A stretch of 6,167 bases of DNA, taken from positions 1 through 6,167 of the forward strand of contig CADCUW010000256.1 in NCBI GenBank assembly GCA_902805985.1, given 5' to 3'. Source of the stretch: an uncultured Rubrobacteraceae bacterium. Lineage in GTDB: Bacteria > Actinomycetota > Rubrobacteria > Rubrobacterales > Rubrobacteraceae. Below the pieces are notes generated by a model. The model saw nothing but the letters and a program-made list of their open reading frames with translations. It did not search any database and was not told the DNA's origin. The translations under genes and the position numbers were made by a program. Every line of letters begins with the position of its first letter. Within the stretch, counting starts at the first letter, position 1. Below are positions 4,172 through 6,167 of this stretch, one piece after another.

Positions 4172-5635
4172 GATCGGCTCTCGCCAATTCGCGGTGGCTT
4201 CGCGGTACTCCTGCTCGGGTTTGTACTGATCTTCGCCTCTCCGCTTGCTTGCGGACCGGAGATGGAGACGGCGCGGGCCGACAAACCGGACGCCGGGGGC
4301 GGGAAGATGCCCAGGACCGGCACGGCCGCGCCCGAGGGCGGGCCGAACGTGATCCTGATCCTCGCCGACGACCTGGACCGGTCCGTCTTCTCCCGCTCGA
4401 CGCTCGATACGGCCTGGAGGCCCGAGGGAACCAGCTTCACCAACGCCCTGGCCACTACCTCGCTGTGTTGCCCGTCGAGGGCCTCCATCTTCCGCGGCCA
4501 GTACACCCACAACACGGGCCTGGTGAACAACCTCAACGAGGAGCCGGGCGGGGGCGCGAGGTTCTTCCGCCAGAGCGGCCTCGAAGACGAGACCCTCGCC
4601 ACGCTCCTGCAAGACGGCGGCTACGAGACCTGGTTTGGCGGCAAGTACCTCAACGGTTACGAGGACGCAGGGGGGTGGGAAGGGCACGTGCCGCCGGGTT
4701 GGGACATCTGGCAGGCCTACCTGAACGAGCGCACCGTCAACAGGGAAGGGGTTGTGGTAAGCCCCGAAGGCCACTACACCGACTGGCTCTCCGGGGAGGC
4801 CGTCCGGTTTATAGAGAACCGCCAGGGGTCGTCGCGGCCATTCTTTATGCAGATCTCCGCCTGGGACACCCACGCGCCGCTCCAAGTGCCGGAGCGCCAC
4901 CGGGACGCCTACCCGCACGCCCAGGCCCCGAGGCCGCCTTCATTCAACGAGACCGACGTCTCGGACAAGCCGGACTGGGTGGCAGAGAAAAGCGCCCTGC
5001 GGCCGGAGGAGATCGCCCGGTACGACCGCTTGCAGGCCGCGCGGATGCGGAGCGCGCTCACCCTGGAGGACCTGAGCCGGAGCGTGATGTCCGCCCTCTC
5101 GCGCACGGAGCGGCGGGACGACACCTACGTCATCTTTACCTCGGACAACGGCTTCCACATGGGTCTGCACCGCATCAGGGGCGCCAAGTGGACCCCCTAC
5201 ACGGAGGCGCACGAGGTTCCGCTCGCGGTGAGGGGGCCGGGGGTGCCCGGCGGCAGGTCGTTCGACGACCTCGTGACGAACACGGACATCGCCCCGACCG
5301 TCCTCGACCTGGCCGGTCTCCCGGCCCCCGGGTGGATGGACGGGGAGAGCTTCGCGCCGTTCCTCGACGGCGCGGCGCCGGAGGCGTGGCGTTCGTCTGT
5401 CCTGATCGAGGGCGCAAAAGGCACCTACTACGAGAGGCCCGGCTACTCCGGCGTACGCCGCGAGGACGAGGTCTACGTCGAGTACGATAGCGGCGATCGG
5501 GAGTACTACGACCTGTCCAGAGACCCCTACCAGCTGGTGAACCGCCCGAAAGCCGTTCCGCAGACGATGGAGGAGGACCTCCAGGCTCTCAAAAACTGCT
5601 CGGGGGACGCCTGCCGTCGGGTGGAAGGGTTTTGA
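4169..5635 (+). CDS. Exported Cys-type sulfatase, N-acetylglucosamine-6-sulfatase-like
   Basis: This 488-residue protein is of the alkaline-phosphatase-superfamily sulfatases, which hydrolyse sulfate esters with a formylglycine made from cysteine. An N-terminal signal (R3, R8, hydrophobic 11-27) ends in PLAC at 25-28, a weak lipobox, so it may be a lipoprotein; otherwise it is secreted. Active-site features in order: D67-D68 (LADDLD, calcium), C100 in CCPSR (formylglycine site) with R104, K159 in FGGKYLNGY, H235 in DTHAP, D326-N327 in TSDNGFH with H330, and K340 in GAKWTPYTEAHEVPL. The TSLCCPSR, NTG and GGKYLNGY segments resemble the glucosamine-6-sulfatase branch, but the true substrate is unknown. 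C477 and C482 near the end may form a disulfide. Activity needs a formylglycine-generating enzyme, not encoded here. The TTG at 4169 is chosen because it gives the full signal peptide. Confidence 0.92.
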   Translation: MDRLSPIRGGFAVLLLGFVLIFASPLACGPEMETARADKPDAGGGKMPRTGTAAPEGGPNVILILADDLDRSVFSRSTLDTAWRPEGTSFTNALATTSLCCPSRASIFRGQYTHNTGLVNNLNEEPGGGARFFRQSGLEDETLATLLQDGGYETWFGGKYLNGYEDAGGWEGHVPPGWDIWQAYLNERTVNREGVVVSPEGHYTDWLSGEAVRFIENRQGSSRPFFMQISAWDTHAPLQVPERHRDAYPHAQAPRPPSFNETDVSDKPDWVAEKSALRPEEIARYDRLQAARMRSALTLEDLSRSVMSALSRTERRDDTYVIFTSDNGFHMGLHRIRGAKWTPYTEAHEVPLAVRGPGVPGGRSFDDLVTNTDIAPTVLDLAGLPAPGWMDGESFAPFLDGAAPEAWRSSVLIEGAKGTYYERPGYSGVRREDEVYVEYDSGDREYYDLSRDPYQLVNRPKAVPQTMEEDLQALKNCSGDACRRVEGF

Positions 5636-5637
5636 GG

Positions 5638-5741
5638 TTCTAGGGGGAGCAGGCTCGTGGCGGACGGTCGATCCTCTTCCCTCCGCCCGGCCTTACGCAC
5701 GCTCTCTCGCTACGCCCGAGGCTCCGCCATCATTCCTAGAA
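5638..5741. repeat. Long-range inverted repeat spanning the sulfatase/aminotransferase gap
   Basis: TTCTAGG (5638-5644) is the exact reverse complement of CCTAGAA (5735-5741), and inside it TGGCGG (5658-5663) is the exact reverse complement of CCGCCA (5724-5729). Together they could close a large stem-loop that fills the gap between two converging genes. There is no T run of terminator type, no coding frame, and no target-site duplication that I can see. It may be a bidirectional termination structure, a worn remnant of a mobile element, or chance. Confidence 0.3.
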
Positions 5742-5742
5742 T

Positions 5743-6167
5743 CTAGTGCCTCAACGCCTTCTCGAGCCCGGCGAACAGCCGTCCGACGTCCTCTTCGGTG
5801 TTGTAGAGGTGCGGGGAGATGCGCACGCTCTCGCCGCGCACGCTGACGAAGACGCCCTCGGCGGCGAGCCGGGCGGCGAGGTCGTCGGGGGCTTCGGGGC
5901 CGAGTTTTAGCCCGATCATGTGCCGCGCCCTGCGCCCTCCGGGTATGGCCTCGATGCCGCGGGCACCGGCCTCCGTCTCGACGAGGTCCGTCAGCCCGCC
6001 GATGGTCTCCGAGACGTTCGCGACGCCCCAGCCGAGGATGCGGCGCAGGGCGCTCGCGGCCATGGGCAGCAGGACGAAGTTGCTCCGCTCGCCGACGTCG
6101 TAGCGCCGGGCGCCGGGCTGGAAGTCGTCCCTGTACTCGACGAGGCGCGAGAAGTCCTCGCTGCCGC
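5743..6167 (-). CDS. Class V (PLP-dependent) aminotransferase-like protein, C-terminal part
   Basis: The gene enters from the right edge and ends at TAG 5745-5743. The visible part is 140 residues and has no start codon of its own: the frame is open to the edge and reads on before the ATG at 6063. It matches the small C-terminal domain of class V fold-type I PLP enzymes (cysteine desulfurase / isopenicillin N epimerase / kynureninase-like). YRDDFQPGARRYDVGERSNF comes first, with the Arg-rich segment before the small domain. Next is a GIEAIPGGRRARHMIGLKL strand, then LAARLAAEGVFVSVRGESVRI, and last the typical SPHLYNTEEDVGRLFAGL end, in which a class V small-domain strand and helix meet. The PLP lysine is upstream, outside the window, so the exact reaction cannot be set. 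It converges with the sulfatase, 107 bases apart. Confidence 0.85.
   Translation of the reverse strand, partial: GSEDFSRLVEYRDDFQPGARRYDVGERSNFVLLPMAASALRRILGWGVANVSETIGGLTDLVETEAGARGIEAIPGGRRARHMIGLKLGPEAPDDLAARLAAEGVFVSVRGESVRISPHLYNTEEDVGRLFAGLEKALRH

Noticed and set aside
4106..4918. 270-codon minus-strand frame opposite the sulfatase
   Set aside because: Antisense shadow with no recognisable domain.
4249..5490. 413-codon plus-strand frame inside the sulfatase
   Set aside because: Arg/Gly-rich out-of-frame shadow; the sulfatase frame holds every active-site motif.

Overview
The window is high-GC chromosomal DNA. Translation starts at GTG or TTG as often as at ATG. The protein families, and the unusually free use of the ATA isoleucine codon and AGG arginine codon in a GC-rich genome, suggest an actinomycete of the Rubrobacter type. 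The lineage is an inference; there is no rRNA or other taxonomic marker here.

Layout, left to right: the 5' end of a minus-strand gene for a plant/cyanobacterial-type IspH (last step of the MEP isoprenoid pathway), cut by the left edge; a divergent upstream region; an orphan single-domain response regulator (385-780, +); a DHA2-type 14-helix MFS exporter (857-2371, +) that overlaps by 8 bases an unrecognised protein made of two tandem copies of one ~90-residue domain (2364-3038, +); a strong minus-strand terminator (3141-3166) ending a small secreted RTX-repeat protein (3189-3683, -); a 77-aa protein with the look of a small Sm/SH3-like beta-barrel (3889-4122, +); an exported Cys-type sulfatase (4169-5635, +); and the C-terminal 140 residues of a class V, PLP-dependent aminotransferase-like protein (5743-6167, -) cut by the right edge.

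The only clear operon is the exporter plus the duplicated-domain protein, which are probably translationally coupled. The other genes look like separate transcription units of ordinary functions: isoprenoid synthesis, signalling, efflux, the cell surface and sulfate-ester hydrolysis. At two genes (response regulator and sulfatase) a -10-like hexamer lies just upstream of a start codon with no Shine-Dalgarno, which suggests leaderless mRNAs. At the exporter a TATGAT box precedes a possible 8-codon leader ORF.

I found no tRNA, rRNA, CRISPR array, insertion sequence, phage gene or defence system, and no convincing new multi-gene system. The points most worth a second look are the duplicated-domain protein, the response regulator lacking the conserved Thr/Ser, the perfectly regular 11-unit RTX roll, and the unusual translation starts.
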